DNA of 64,000 bases. Origin: Mycobacterium sp. GA-0227b (GTDB taxonomy: Bacteria; Actinomycetota; Actinomycetes; Mycobacteriales; Mycobacteriaceae). Positions 17,108 to 25,686 of the stretch are shown one piece after another. Position 1 is the first letter of the stretch. Each line of letters begins with the position of its first letter. The notes beneath the pieces were generated by a model. That model saw nothing but the letters and a program-made list of their open reading frames with translations, made no database searches and was not told the origin of the DNA. The translations under genes were made by a program, and so were the position numbers. Location of the stretch: NCBI RefSeq assembly GCF_001499855.1, contig NZ_LQIK01000004.1, positions 124,001 to 188,000 on the forward strand. The letters are read 5' to 3'.

Positions 17108-18316
17108 ATGCTGCGCGCGGCGACGGCCTACGTGCGAGAGTGGATTCGCCGAAGGGGTGAGCTGGTCCCGCTCGGTTTCAATTGGGCCTTCGTGATCTTC
17201 ACCGATGTCAGCATCGTCGGCATCGTGTTGATCGCGGCGCTGCAACGGCCGGCCACGGATCTACCGGCGACGCTGCTCGCGATCGCGGTCGCCGTCGCAC
17301 CGTTCGCCCTTTTCATTCTCCTCGGCGCCCAGACAACGTTCAAAGCTCCGGTGCTTTGTGCTTCCGGGACAGCGGCCACCGCGATCTTCCTGTTTGCCAC
17401 CTCGACGCCGGTCCCCGCCGACTTCTCGCCGCTGCTGCTGGTGCTGACGGTCGGGGTGGTCGGGGCGCTCACGAACATGCTCGGTGGTCTCGTGGCGACC
17501 GCAGTCGCAGCCGCGGTGCTCGTCACCGCGTCGGCGTTGGACCGACTCGACGTCATCGCGCTGTATCTGAGCTTTGTCGGAATGGGTTGGCTGGTGGGCT
17601 TTCTCATGCACACCCAGCAGCAGCTGATCATCAAGCAACAGCAGGCACAGGATCAGCTCGCCGAGCACGCCGCGGCCGACGAGCGGCGGCGCATCGCGCG
17701 CGAGGTGCACGACGTCATCGCGCATTCCCTGTCGGTGACGCTGCTGCACACCACCGCGGCCCGTCGCGGACTGCAGCAAGACCGGGATGTCGATGACGCG
17801 ATAGACGCTCTCGAGCAGGCCGAACAACTCGGCCGCCAAGCGATGGCCGACATCCGCCGCACCGTCGGCCTGCTCGACGGCGCACCGATGAAGCCCGCAC
17901 CGGAGCCGGGTGCGATCGAGATCCCAAGCCTTGTCGAGGAGTTTCGACGCGCGGGACTTCAGGTGGACCTTGACGTCGATGGCAGGCTGGATCGGGCGTC
18001 GGCAGCGGTGGGTTTGGCGCTGTACCGGATCACCCAGGAATCGCTTGCCAACGTCGCCAAGCATGCCCCTGACGCAAAATCTACGGTCTCTCTGGCGATC
18101 TCGCGAACCTCGGCGGCGTTGACCGTCGTCAATCAACTGCCTGTCGCAGTCGCCACCCCGGCGGGCGAAGGGCGGGGGCTGCGGGGAATGCGCCAGCGCA
18201 TCGAATTGCTGGGCGGGCGCATCGAAATCGGACCGTCGCAGGACGGGTGGACAGTGCACGCCGACATCCCGCTCGATGAAGTAAGTGGTTGGCGTCCACC
18301 CTGGTGTCCATCGTGA
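17108..18316 (+). CDS. NarL-type sensor histidine kinase
   Basis: About 402 residues from ATG 17108 (an earlier ATG at 17069 lies just after the left arm of the inverted repeat, so I prefer 17108). Four to six hydrophobic segments fill residues about 25-170, giving a membrane-embedded sensor with little outside the membrane, like DesK/LiaS-type kinases. A short coiled linker (QQQLIIKQQQAQDQLAEH) leads to the HisKA_3 box REVHDVIAHSLSV (His about 201) and a degenerate-to-normal HATPase with EGRGLRGMRQRI. It overlaps the response regulator gene by four bases (GTGA). Facing a transporter operon, it probably senses a membrane-active compound or lipid state. Confidence 0.88.
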   Translation: MLRAATAYVREWIRRRGELVPLGFNWAFVIFTDVSIVGIVLIAALQRPATDLPATLLAIAVAVAPFALFILLGAQTTFKAPVLCASGTAATAIFLFATSTPVPADFSPLLLVLTVGVVGALTNMLGGLVATAVAAAVLVTASALDRLDVIALYLSFVGMGWLVGFLMHTQQQLIIKQQQAQDQLAEHAAADERRRIAREVHDVIAHSLSVTLLHTTAARRGLQQDRDVDDAIDALEQAEQLGRQAMADIRRTVGLLDGAPMKPAPEPGAIEIPSLVEEFRRAGLQVDLDVDGRLDRASAAVGLALYRITQESLANVAKHAPDAKSTVSLAISRTSAALTVVNQLPVAVATPAGEGRGLRGMRQRIELLGGRIEIGPSQDGWTVHADIPLDEVSGWRPPWCPS

Positions 18317-18975
18317 CCGGGGACGTCGCACCGATCGCGGTCCTGCTGGTCGACGACCAGGACCTGGTGCGGTCGGGCCTGCGCCGCATTCTGCGCCGCA
18401 AGGACGGCTTCGTGATCGTCGCGGAATGCTCCGACGGCGACGAGGTGCCCGCCGCCGTCGCCCGCCACAGTCCCGACGTCGTCGTCATGGATCTGCGGAT
18501 GCGGCGCGTCGGCGGAATCGAGGCCACCCGGATGCTCTGCGCCGGCGGCGGTCCACCGGTGCTCGCGTTGACCACCTTCAACGACGACGAACTGCTTTCG
18601 GGCGTGCTGCGCGCCGGCGCTTCAGGTTTCGTGCTCAAGGACTCGTCGGCCGAGGAGCTGATTCGCGCCGTCCGGGCCGTCGCCCGCGGGGACAGCTACC
18701 TCGACCCGGCGGTGACCGCCCGGGTATTGGCGACCTACCGCAGTGCCGCCCAGCCGCCGCGCGGCACCGCGCTCGCGGAGCTGACCGCACGCGAGGCCGA
18801 TGTCCTGACCCTGATCGCCAAGGGCCGCTCCAACTCCGAAATTGCCGAGGAGCTGTTCATCTCGGGCGTCACCGTCAAGAGCCACATCGGCCGCATCTTC
18901 GTCAAACTCGGTCTGCGGGACCGCGCCGCGGCCATCGTCTACGCCTACGACAACGGGATCGTCGCCCCGCGTTAG
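18313..18975 (+). CDS. NarL/LuxR-family response regulator
   Basis: About 220 residues. The receiver domain (5-125) has DDQD acidic residues, phospho-acceptor Asp60 (VVVMDLRM), Thr in LALTTF and Lys in FVLKDSS. The LuxR-type helix-turn-helix (about 152-215) reads LTAREADVLTLIAKGRSNSEI then VTVKSHIGRIFVKLGL. GTG 18313 is preferred because it overlaps the kinase stop and starts right before the receiver fold; TTG 18289 is also open. Likely acts on the divergent mmpL promoter and its own. Its stop codon overlaps the end of the converging DUF2252 gene by four bases. Confidence 0.9.
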   Translation: MTGDVAPIAVLLVDDQDLVRSGLRRILRRKDGFVIVAECSDGDEVPAAVARHSPDVVVMDLRMRRVGGIEATRMLCAGGGPPVLALTTFNDDELLSGVLRAGASGFVLKDSSAEELIRAVRAVARGDSYLDPAVTARVLATYRSAAQPPRGTALAELTAREADVLTLIAKGRSNSEIAEELFISGVTVKSHIGRIFVKLGLRDRAAAIVYAYDNGIVAPR

Positions 18976-20279
18976 GTCGACGACACCCCCGGGATGCGGC
19001 CTTCCCGGAACGCCTCGACGAAATGCCGGTGATCGTCGCGCACGGTGGCCGCGTACTCGAGCCCGAACCTCACCATGTCCGAGGCGAATTCGTCGACTCG
19101 GTCGCCGATGGCCGCATCGATGGCGTCCTCGGTCTGGAACTCGACCACCTTCTGATCGCTGTCGACGTCACCGACACAGTGCACCTTGGCCACCGCCCGG
19201 CCCAGCTGCTCGATCACTTCGGCCAGTTCGTCCGGCTCGGTCAGCTCGCTCCAGTCCAGATCGGCTTCGTAGGGCGATATCTCGCTGACGACGAAGCCGA
19301 CGCCGTCGATGTCGGTGTAGCCGAGCAGCGGATCGGCGTGTGCCTGCAGCGCGCGTTGAGACACCGCGGTGCGGTGGCCGTGATGGTGGAAGTGCTTCCC
19401 CAGGCTGCTGGCGTCGACGACGCGACTGGGCGCAGCGACGTTGCCCTGCTTCATCGACAGCACCGCGTCATTGTCCAACGCCTGGTTGAATCCTTCTATC
19501 AGCAGCGTGTAGGTGGGCAGGCCGGCGCTGCCGATTCCGTGGCCGGTCTTGCCGATCACGTCCTTGATGTCGTAGGTGATGCCTTGAAAGCGCTTGGTTT
19601 TCGGGATGGTGTCGAGATACGTGGCGAAGGCGGCCTCCACTTTTTCGCGTTCGGCGTCGTCGAGCCGTCGCACGCCTGCGGCGTCCCGGAAGCGTCGGTC
19701 CCAATCGTCGACCGCGGTGAGACGGTCCAACATCTCGGCCCTGGTGGACAACCGGGCGCTCTGCAACGCCGACAGCACGGCACCGCGCGCGGTGTCGAGA
19801 TTCAGCGAGAAGCTCGAGTCGTCGTCGGCGCCGAGGAACCACCGCACCTGGTCGACGTAGGAGCGCACGAACGTGTCGATGAGACTGCTGATCTGATGAT
19901 CCGACAGCGCCTTCTGCCAACACATCAGCGCCACGCTGGCGGCGAAGCGCATCACGTCCCAGGTGAAGTGCCCGATGTAGGCCTCGTCGAAGTCGTTGAC
20001 GTCGAAGATCAACTTGCCTGCGCCGTCCATGTAGGTGCCGAAGTTCTCGGTGTGCAGATCGCCTTGTATCCACACGCGGCTCGTGCGTTCGTCAGCCCAC
20101 CGATCATCGCGGCGCGCCACGTCGGCGTAGAACACGCAGGCGCTGCCGCGGTAGAACGCGAACGGATCGGCCGCCATCTTGCGGAACTTCGTGCGGAACG
20201 CATCCGCGTCGGCCTCCATCAGATCGGCGAACGCCGTCGACAGGCAATCAACGATGAACGACTCCCGCTGGTCTTGCAT
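18972..20279 (-). CDS. DUF2252 family protein
   Basis: A protein of about 435 residues from the DUF2252 family, recognised by FYRGSACVFYADVA, VWIQGDLHTENFGTY, DVNDFDEAYIGHFTWDV and a late LGRAVAKVHCVGDVDSD block. The GDLHTENFG and DFDEA motifs resemble the catalytic HGDxxxxN and D-box of aminoglycoside-phosphotransferase/kinase-like folds, so a small-molecule kinase role is plausible but unproven. Start ATG 20279 (MQDQRESF); an ATG at 20333 would overlap the divergent comF start and is less likely. Confidence 0.85.
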   Translation of the reverse strand: MQDQRESFIVDCLSTAFADLMEADADAFRTKFRKMAADPFAFYRGSACVFYADVARRDDRWADERTSRVWIQGDLHTENFGTYMDGAGKLIFDVNDFDEAYIGHFTWDVMRFAASVALMCWQKALSDHQISSLIDTFVRSYVDQVRWFLGADDDSSFSLNLDTARGAVLSALQSARLSTRAEMLDRLTAVDDWDRRFRDAAGVRRLDDAEREKVEAAFATYLDTIPKTKRFQGITYDIKDVIGKTGHGIGSAGLPTYTLLIEGFNQALDNDAVLSMKQGNVAAPSRVVDASSLGKHFHHHGHRTAVSQRALQAHADPLLGYTDIDGVGFVVSEISPYEADLDWSELTEPDELAEVIEQLGRAVAKVHCVGDVDSDQKVVEFQTEDAIDAAIGDRVDEFASDMVRFGLEYAATVRDDHRHFVEAFREGRIPGVSST

Positions 20280-20331
20280 GACCGACGGAGTACCCCATCT
20301 CGATGTCACCGATAACCGCCACACTGCCGAC

Positions 20332-20961
20332 ATGCTGGATCTGGTGCTACCGCTGCAGTGCGGTGGATGCGGCGCCCCGTCGACGCGGTGGTGCGACGCC
20401 TGCGCCGCGACGTTGACGGTCAGGCCCGAGGACCCGCACGTCATCGTGCCGCGAGTGGACCCTGGCGTACCGGTGTATTCGCTGGGGCGCTACGCGGGAC
20501 CCCGGCGGTCGGCCGTCATCGCGCTCAAGGAGCACGGCCGCGTCGACTTGTTGCAACCGCTCGCAGCAGCGCTCCGGGCCGGTCTCGTTCACCTGCTCAC
20601 GTGGGGACTGGTCGACACCCCGCTGACGGTGGTCCCCGCACCCACCCGAAGGTGGGCGGCCCGGCGGCGCGGCGGAGACCCGGTCACCCGGATGGCAAGG
20701 ACGGCCACGGATGACCTGCCGGGCGTGGCCGTCGTCCCCGCGTTGCGGACCCGCGCGTTCGTCGCCGACTCGGTGGGCTTGTCCACGGCCGACCGCCAGC
20801 GAAACATCGCGGGACGGGTCAAGGCGGTCCGGCCGGTCACCGGCGAGGTGCTCGTCGTCGACGACATCGTCACCACCGGCGCGACCGCCACCGAATCGGT
20901 CCGCGTGCTGCATACCGGTGCGGCACACGTGACGGCAGTGTTGGTTGTGGCCCACGCCTGA
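20332..20961 (+). CDS. comF: ComF family phosphoribosyltransferase-like protein
   Basis: A 209-residue protein with an N-terminal zinc-finger-like set of cysteines (Cys10, Cys13, Cys21, Cys24 in QCGGCGAP and WCDACA) and a C-terminal phosphoribosyltransferase domain with the PRPP motif VLVVDDIVTTGATA. ComF proteins assist DNA uptake/processing in competent bacteria (interacting with PriA-type helicases); in mycobacteria the role is not established. ATG 20332 starts exactly at the conserved MLDLVLPL. It precedes hpf by about 290 bases; that gap shows a small hairpin, CCGTGA (21067-21072) / TCACGG (21078-21083), and nothing coding. Confidence 0.88.
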   Translation: MLDLVLPLQCGGCGAPSTRWCDACAATLTVRPEDPHVIVPRVDPGVPVYSLGRYAGPRRSAVIALKEHGRVDLLQPLAAALRAGLVHLLTWGLVDTPLTVVPAPTRRWAARRRGGDPVTRMARTATDDLPGVAVVPALRTRAFVADSVGLSTADRQRNIAGRVKAVRPVTGEVLVVDDIVTTGATATESVRVLHTGAAHVTAVLVVAHA

Positions 20962-21248
20962 CCGGCCGCCTGCCCGCCCCATATCAGACCGATGTGAAGA
21001 ACTGAAAACAGGTCGGCGGATTCACTGGCACTACCGGGTGAACGCGGCTACCGTCGGCTTCAACACCCGTGAATGACTCACGGCCGGCGCTCAGGATCGA
21101 GGCGCCACCATCGCCGACGCGGTAGGAGGTGAGTAGACGACACCTTGCACCGGCGAGCGGCAAGACATGCAAAGCGCCGTCGGTGCGGATTCCACGACAA
21201 CCCGGGCACGCTGACGCGTGCGGACCGCGAAGAAACGAGTTGCCAAGC

Positions 21249-21914
21249 ATGTCAAGCCAATCCCTGGACTCCCGCACGATGGTGATCGAGGACGAGACAC
21301 CCGAACCCCGACCGCGCGCCGAGGTTGCAGTCACCGGCCGCAACGTCGAGATTCCCGACCACTTCCGCAACTACGTCGCAGAGAAACTGTCACGCCTGGA
21401 ACGATTCGACCGCACGATCCATCTGTTCGACGTCGAGCTCGACCACGAGCGGAACCGACGTCAACGTAAAAACTGTCAGCACGTAGAGATCACCGCCCGC
21501 GGCCGCGGCCCGGTGGTCCGTGCCGAAGCCTGCGCGGACAGCTTCTACGGCGCGATGGAGTCGGCGGTGGACAAGCTCGCCGAACGGCTGCGCCGTGCGC
21601 GTGACCGCCGAAAGATCCATTACGGCGACAAGACCCCGGTGTCGGTCGCCAAGGCCACCGCGGTCACCCCGCCAACGGACTCACAGACCACGGCGACGTC
21701 CGAAAACGACGGCGCGGCGCTCGACGAGCATGCCCCCGGAGGGATCGTGCGAGAAAAGGAGCACCCGGCCACGCCCATGACCGTCGACGATGCGTTGTCG
21801 CAGATGGAGCTGGTCGGCCACGACTTCTTCCTGTTCCACGACAAGGAGTCCGACCGGCCGTGCGTGGTGTACCGCAGGCACGCCTATGACTACGGTCTGA
21901 TTCGGCTCGCCTGA
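21249..21914 (+). CDS. hpf: Long-form ribosome hibernation promoting factor
   Basis: A 221-residue long HPF. The N-terminal S30AE domain (about 25-125) is basic with the VTGRNVEIPDHFRNYVAEKL start and binds the 30S decoding centre; an acidic/Thr-rich linker (about 140-170) leads to the S30AE_C dimerisation domain (AT-PMTVDDALSQMELVGHDFFLFHDKES, ending YDYGLIRLA). Long HPFs inactivate ribosomes in stationary phase; in mycobacteria this protein (MPY in M. smegmatis) forms hibernating 70S particles under zinc limitation or hypoxia. ATG 21249 is chosen over upstream frame because the conserved protein begins there. Its stop codon lies within a 26-bp tandem duplication. Confidence 0.93.
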   Translation: MSSQSLDSRTMVIEDETPEPRPRAEVAVTGRNVEIPDHFRNYVAEKLSRLERFDRTIHLFDVELDHERNRRQRKNCQHVEITARGRGPVVRAEACADSFYGAMESAVDKLAERLRRARDRRKIHYGDKTPVSVAKATAVTPPTDSQTTATSENDGAALDEHAPGGIVREKEHPATPMTVDDALSQMELVGHDFFLFHDKESDRPCVVYRRHAYDYGLIRLA

Positions 21915-21952
21915 GCCGGGGCTTGATTCGGGTCGCCTGGGCCGGGGCTTGG
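21901..21952 (+). repeat. 26-bp tandem duplication across the hpf stop codon
   Basis: Two adjacent 26-base units, 21901-21926 and 21927-21952, are identical at 23 of 26 positions (shared cores TCGCCTG, GCCGGGGCTTG). The first contains the hpf TGA; the second copy lost it (TGG) and is non-coding. Confidence 0.8.
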
Positions 21953-21988
21953 CCTAGCTCGGCCGGGTCCGGCCGCATGTCACCTACC

Positions 21989-22017
21989 ATGGGTTGAGCT
22001 CAAGACTTTCAACCCAT
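21989..22017 (+). promoter_or_regulatory. Leader hairpin just upstream of the secA1 ribosome site
   Basis: ATGGGTTG (21989-21996) and CAACCCAT (22010-22017) form a perfect 8-bp stem with a 13-base loop. The right arm ends one base before AGGGGAAC, the ribosome site for the secA1 GTG start. Such a stem could occlude or expose the site; this is inferred from position only. Confidence 0.5.
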
Positions 22018-22029
22018 AGGGGAACTAGC

Positions 22030-24888
22030 GTGCTGCAAAAGTTGCTGCGTCTCGGCGAGGGCCGCATGGTCAAGCGCCTCAATGGAGTGGCCGACTACGT
22101 CGACTCCCTGGAAGGCGATATCGAGAAGCTGACCGACGCCGAGCTGCGGGCCAAGACCGCCGAGTTCAAGAAGCGCGTCGACGACGGCACGAGCCTCGAT
22201 GACCTGCTACCCGAGGCGTTCGCCGTCGCCCGCGAGGCGGCTTGGCGCGTGCTGAATCAGAAGCCGTTCAAGGTGCAGTTGATGGGCGGCGCGGCACTGC
22301 ACTTCGGAAACGTCGCGGAGATGAAGACCGGTGAAGGCAAGACCCTCACCAGCGTGTTGCCCGCCTACCTCAACGCGCTGTCGGGCAAGGGCGTGCACAT
22401 CGTCACCGTGAACGACTACCTGGCCCGGCGCGATGCCGAGTGGATGGGACGTGTGCACCGGTTCCTCGGCCTGGAGGTCGGCGTGATCCTGGCGCAGATG
22501 ACCCCGGACCAGCGGCGGACCGCCTACGGCGCCGACATCACGTACGGCACGAACAACGAGTTCGGCTTCGACTATCTGCGCGACAACATGGCGCACTCCC
22601 TTGCCGACCTGGTCCAGCGCGGCCACAACTTCGCGATCGTCGACGAGGTCGACTCCATCCTGATCGACGAGGCCCGCACCCCGCTGATCATCTCCGGCCC
22701 GGCCGACGGCGCGTCGAACTGGTACACCGAGTTCGCGCGCCTGGCCCCGCTGATGGAGAAGGACGTCCACTACGAGGTCGACATCCGCAAACGCACCGTC
22801 GGCGTGCACGAACTGGGCGTCGAGTTCGTCGAAGACCAACTCGGCATCGACAACCTGTATGAGGCCGCCAACTCGCCGCTGGTCAGCTACCTCAACAATG
22901 CGCTGAAGGCCAAGGAACTGTTCCAGCGCGACAAGGACTACATCGTGCGCGACGGCGAGGTGCTCATCGTCGACGAGTTCACCGGCCGCGTACTGGTCGG
23001 CCGCCGCTACAACGAGGGCATGCACCAGGCCATCGAGGCCAAGGAGCACGTCGAGATCAAGGCCGAGAACCAGACGCTGGCCACGATCACGCTGCAGAAC
23101 TACTTCCGGCTCTACGACAAGCTCGCAGGCATGACCGGCACCGCCCAGACCGAGGCGGCCGAACTGCACGAGATCTACAAGCTCGGCGTCGTACCGATTC
23201 CGACCAACAAGCCGATGATCCGCGCCGATCAGTCCGACCTGATCTACAAGACCGAAGAGGCCAAGTACATCGCGGTCGTCGACGACGTCGCCGAACGGTA
23301 CGAGAAGGGCCAACCGGTGCTGATCGGCACCACCAGCGTGGAACGCTCGGAGTACCTGTCGCGCCAGTTCACCAAGCGTCGCATCCCGCACAACGTGCTC
23401 AACGCGAAGTACCACGAGCAGGAGGCGTCGATCATCGCCGAGGCCGGCCGGCTGGGCGCGATCACCGTCGCCACCAACATGGCGGGCCGCGGCACCGACA
23501 TCGTGCTCGGCGGCAACCCGGACTTCCTGACCGACAAGCGGCTGCGCGAACGCGGCCTGGACCCCGTCGAAACGCCCGAGGAATACGAAAAGGGCTGGCA
23601 CGAGATGCTGTCCCAGGTCAAGGGCGAATGTGCGCAGGAGGCCGAAGACGTCATCGCCGCGGGCGGCCTCTACGTGCTGGGCACCGAACGACACGAATCG
23701 CGGCGCATCGACAACCAGCTACGCGGCCGCTCGGGCCGCCAGGGCGATCCGGGCGAGTCGCGGTTCTACCTGTCGCTGGGCGACGAGCTCATGCGACGGT
23801 TCAACGGCGCGACGCTGGAGGCGCTGCTGACCCGGCTGAACCTGCCCGACGACGTGCCGATCGAGGCGAAGATGGTCACCCGCGCGATCAAGAGCGCGCA
23901 GACCCAGGTCGAGCAGCAGAACTTCGAGGTCCGCAAGAACGTCCTCAAGTACGACGAGGTGATGAACCAGCAGCGCATGGTCATCTACGACGAGCGGCGG
24001 CGCATCCTCGAGGGGGAGAACCTGGCCGAGCAGGCCCGCAAGATGCTCGTCGACGTGATCACCGCGTACGTCGACGGAGCGACCGCCGAGGGCTACGCCG
24101 AGGACTGGGACCTCGAGCAGCTCTGGACCGCGCTCAAACAGCTCTACCCGGTCGGCATCGACCACCACGACCTGATCGACTCCGATGCAATCGGTGAGCC
24201 CGGCGAGCTGACCCGCGAGGAACTGCTCGAAGCACTGATCGCCGACGCCGACCGTGCCTACGCCGAGCGGGAGAAGCAGATCGAGGCGATCGCCGGCGAG
24301 GGGGCGATGCGCCAGCTGGAGCGCAATGTGCTGCTCAACGTGCTGGACCGCAAGTGGCGCGAACACCTCTACGAGATGGACTACCTCAAGGAGGGCATCG
24401 GCCTGCGCGCGATGGCGCAGCGCGATCCGCTCGTCGAATACCAGCGCGAAGGCTACGACATGTTCATCGGCATGCTCGAGGGCCTCAAGGAGGAGTCGGT
24501 CGGCTTCCTGTTCAACGTCGCGGTCGAACCCGCGCCGCAGCCGACGGTCGCCCCGGTCGCCACACCGGCCGGACTGACTGAGTTCGCCGAGGCTGCCGCC
24601 GCTCAAGCGCAGGACGGCGGCCAGGGAAGCGTCGCGACCAAGGAGCGGCCGGTCCCTGCTGGAGCTGGATCGCCGGCTCAGCCGGCGGCCCTGCGCGCCA
24701 AGGGAATCGGCGACGAATCACGACCGCTGACCTACAGCGGGCCGTCGGAGGACGGTTCGGCACAGGTGCAGCGTTCGGACAACGGCGGCGGCGCACCGCG
24801 GCGTCCGGTCGGTGGCGGCAGCCGCAAGGAGCGCCGCCAAGCCGAACGCCAGCGGGCCCGCGAAGAGAAGGCGATGCGCAGGCGTTAA
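22030..24888 (+). CDS. secA1: Preprotein translocase ATPase SecA1
   Basis: The essential 952-residue motor that drives unfolded preproteins through SecYEG. Walker A is MKTGEGKT (about 102-109), the DEAD-like Walker B is [12 protein letters not shown] (about 210), and motif VI is in [18 protein letters not shown]. The preprotein-crosslinking, helical-scaffold and wing domains follow. The C-terminus is a Gly/Ala/Pro-rich tail ending [25 protein letters not shown] basic residues and lacks the Cys/His zinc motif of E. coli SecA, as is normal for mycobacterial SecA1. GTG 22030 has AGGGGAAC upstream and gives the conserved [11 protein letters not shown] start. Confidence 0.97.
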   Translation: MLQKLLRLGEGRMVKRLNGVADYVDSLEGDIEKLTDAELRAKTAEFKKRVDDGTSLDDLLPEAFAVAREAAWRVLNQKPFKVQLMGGAALHFGNVAEMKTGEGKTLTSVLPAYLNALSGKGVHIVTVNDYLARRDAEWMGRVHRFLGLEVGVILAQMTPDQRRTAYGADITYGTNNEFGFDYLRDNMAHSLADLVQRGHNFAIVDEVDSILIDEARTPLIISGPADGASNWYTEFARLAPLMEKDVHYEVDIRKRTVGVHELGVEFVEDQLGIDNLYEAANSPLVSYLNNALKAKELFQRDKDYIVRDGEVLIVDEFTGRVLVGRRYNEGMHQAIEAKEHVEIKAENQTLATITLQNYFRLYDKLAGMTGTAQTEAAELHEIYKLGVVPIPTNKPMIRADQSDLIYKTEEAKYIAVVDDVAERYEKGQPVLIGTTSVERSEYLSRQFTKRRIPHNVLNAKYHEQEASIIAEAGRLGAITVATNMAGRGTDIVLGGNPDFLTDKRLRERGLDPVETPEEYEKGWHEMLSQVKGECAQEAEDVIAAGGLYVLGTERHESRRIDNQLRGRSGRQGDPGESRFYLSLGDELMRRFNGATLEALLTRLNLPDDVPIEAKMVTRAIKSAQTQVEQQNFEVRKNVLKYDEVMNQQRMVIYDERRRILEGENLAEQARKMLVDVITAYVDGATAEGYAEDWDLEQLWTALKQLYPVGIDHHDLIDSDAIGEPGELTREELLEALIADADRAYAEREKQIEAIAGEGAMRQLERNVLLNVLDRKWREHLYEMDYLKEGIGLRAMAQRDPLVEYQREGYDMFIGMLEGLKEESVGFLFNVAVEPAPQPTVAPVATPAGLTEFAEAAAAQAQDGGQGSVATKERPVPAGAGSPAQPAALRAKGIGDESRPLTYSGPSEDGSAQVQRSDNGGGAPRRPVGGGSRKERRQAERQRAREEKAMRRR

Positions 24889-24897
24889 GTCTCGAAA

Positions 24898-24944
24898 CTG
24901 AGCTTGTGCTCGAGAAACCGATGAAACCTCGTGCACAGGCTCAG
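24898..24944. terminator. Stem-loop between convergent secA1 and the DUF6459 gene
   Basis: CTGAGCTTGTGCTCGAG (24898-24914) pairs with CTCGTGCACAGGCTCAG (24928-24944), 15 of 17 positions, around a 13-base loop. It starts nine bases after the secA1 stop and lies 24 bases from the end of the opposing gene: a likely two-way terminator. Confidence 0.65.
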
Positions 24945-24968
24945 ACTCGGCGGCTGAGAACATGGCGC

Positions 24969-25514
24969 TCAACCGATCTGCAGCGCGACAATGCGCCAGC
25001 GGTCGCCCTCGAGCGCGATCCGCGCCGCGATCGCCCGAATGCGCTGCCCGCGGCTGTAGGTGCCGAACACTTCGGCGGCCGGGCCTCCGTCATCGACCAT
25101 GCGCAACCGGATACGGCGCAGCGTGGCGGCCGCCGAATGCGGGCAACGGGTCATCGCGAGCACCGTTTCGATCAGCGCGGGCGCCAGCAGCGGTCGCAAC
25201 TGGGCCACCGGGCGACGCCGGTCGATCACCTCGAGCACCCGGCGCAACGCCGCGTCGGCGAAGGCGACCGCGGCTCGCGACGGGGCGGGTTCCCGGACGG
25301 GCGCAATCGGTACCGGCCGCTGCGGATGCACCGCCCGCCCACCGGGCCCGCCAGACTGCCTGCGGCGCAGGGCTTTCGGCATCGGCGGCGGACAGGCGCC
25401 GATTCCCACGGGCGCGGGTTCGCAGTCGACGACGGGCTCGATGACCCCGATTCGGACCCCTGCCCGTCGGGCGGATGGAGCTTCCCCGGCGGGGGTACGC
25501 GATGGTGGCACCAC
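24969..25514 (-). CDS. Rv3235-like protein (DUF6459 family)
   Basis: About 181 residues from a GTG at 25514 (start uncertain). The N-terminal ~85 residues are Pro/Arg-rich and probably disordered; the C-terminal ~95 residues form the conserved part, with VLEVIDRRRPVAQLRPLLAPALIETV, a cysteine in TRCPHSAAATLRRIRLRM, and RIRAIAARIALEGDRWRIVALQIG. Proteins of this type are found beside secA in many actinobacteria, here converging on secA1 with a terminator between. No enzymatic motif; function unknown. Confidence 0.72.
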   Translation of the reverse strand: MVPPSRTPAGEAPSARRAGVRIGVIEPVVDCEPAPVGIGACPPPMPKALRRRQSGGPGGRAVHPQRPVPIAPVREPAPSRAAVAFADAALRRVLEVIDRRRPVAQLRPLLAPALIETVLAMTRCPHSAAATLRRIRLRMVDDGGPAAEVFGTYSRGQRIRAIAARIALEGDRWRIVALQIG

Positions 25515-25686
25515 AACTTCTCCAGCAAGTCGACGAGATGGGACGCGTCCACTGGAGAGTCGCAGACCCCATCATGATCGCACGGTTCGCAGGAGGTCCG
25601 GCGCACCCGTGATGCGCACCCCCGGGGTCGGGCTATAGCGTGGCGGGGTCTTTTCACGCGGACCACAGGGGAGGAGCGGCGTCGCG

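Noticed and set aside
18285..20315. Long plus-strand frame (about 676 codons) over the response regulator and DUF2252 genes
   Set aside because: Spans a convergent gene pair and has no domain features; GC shadow.
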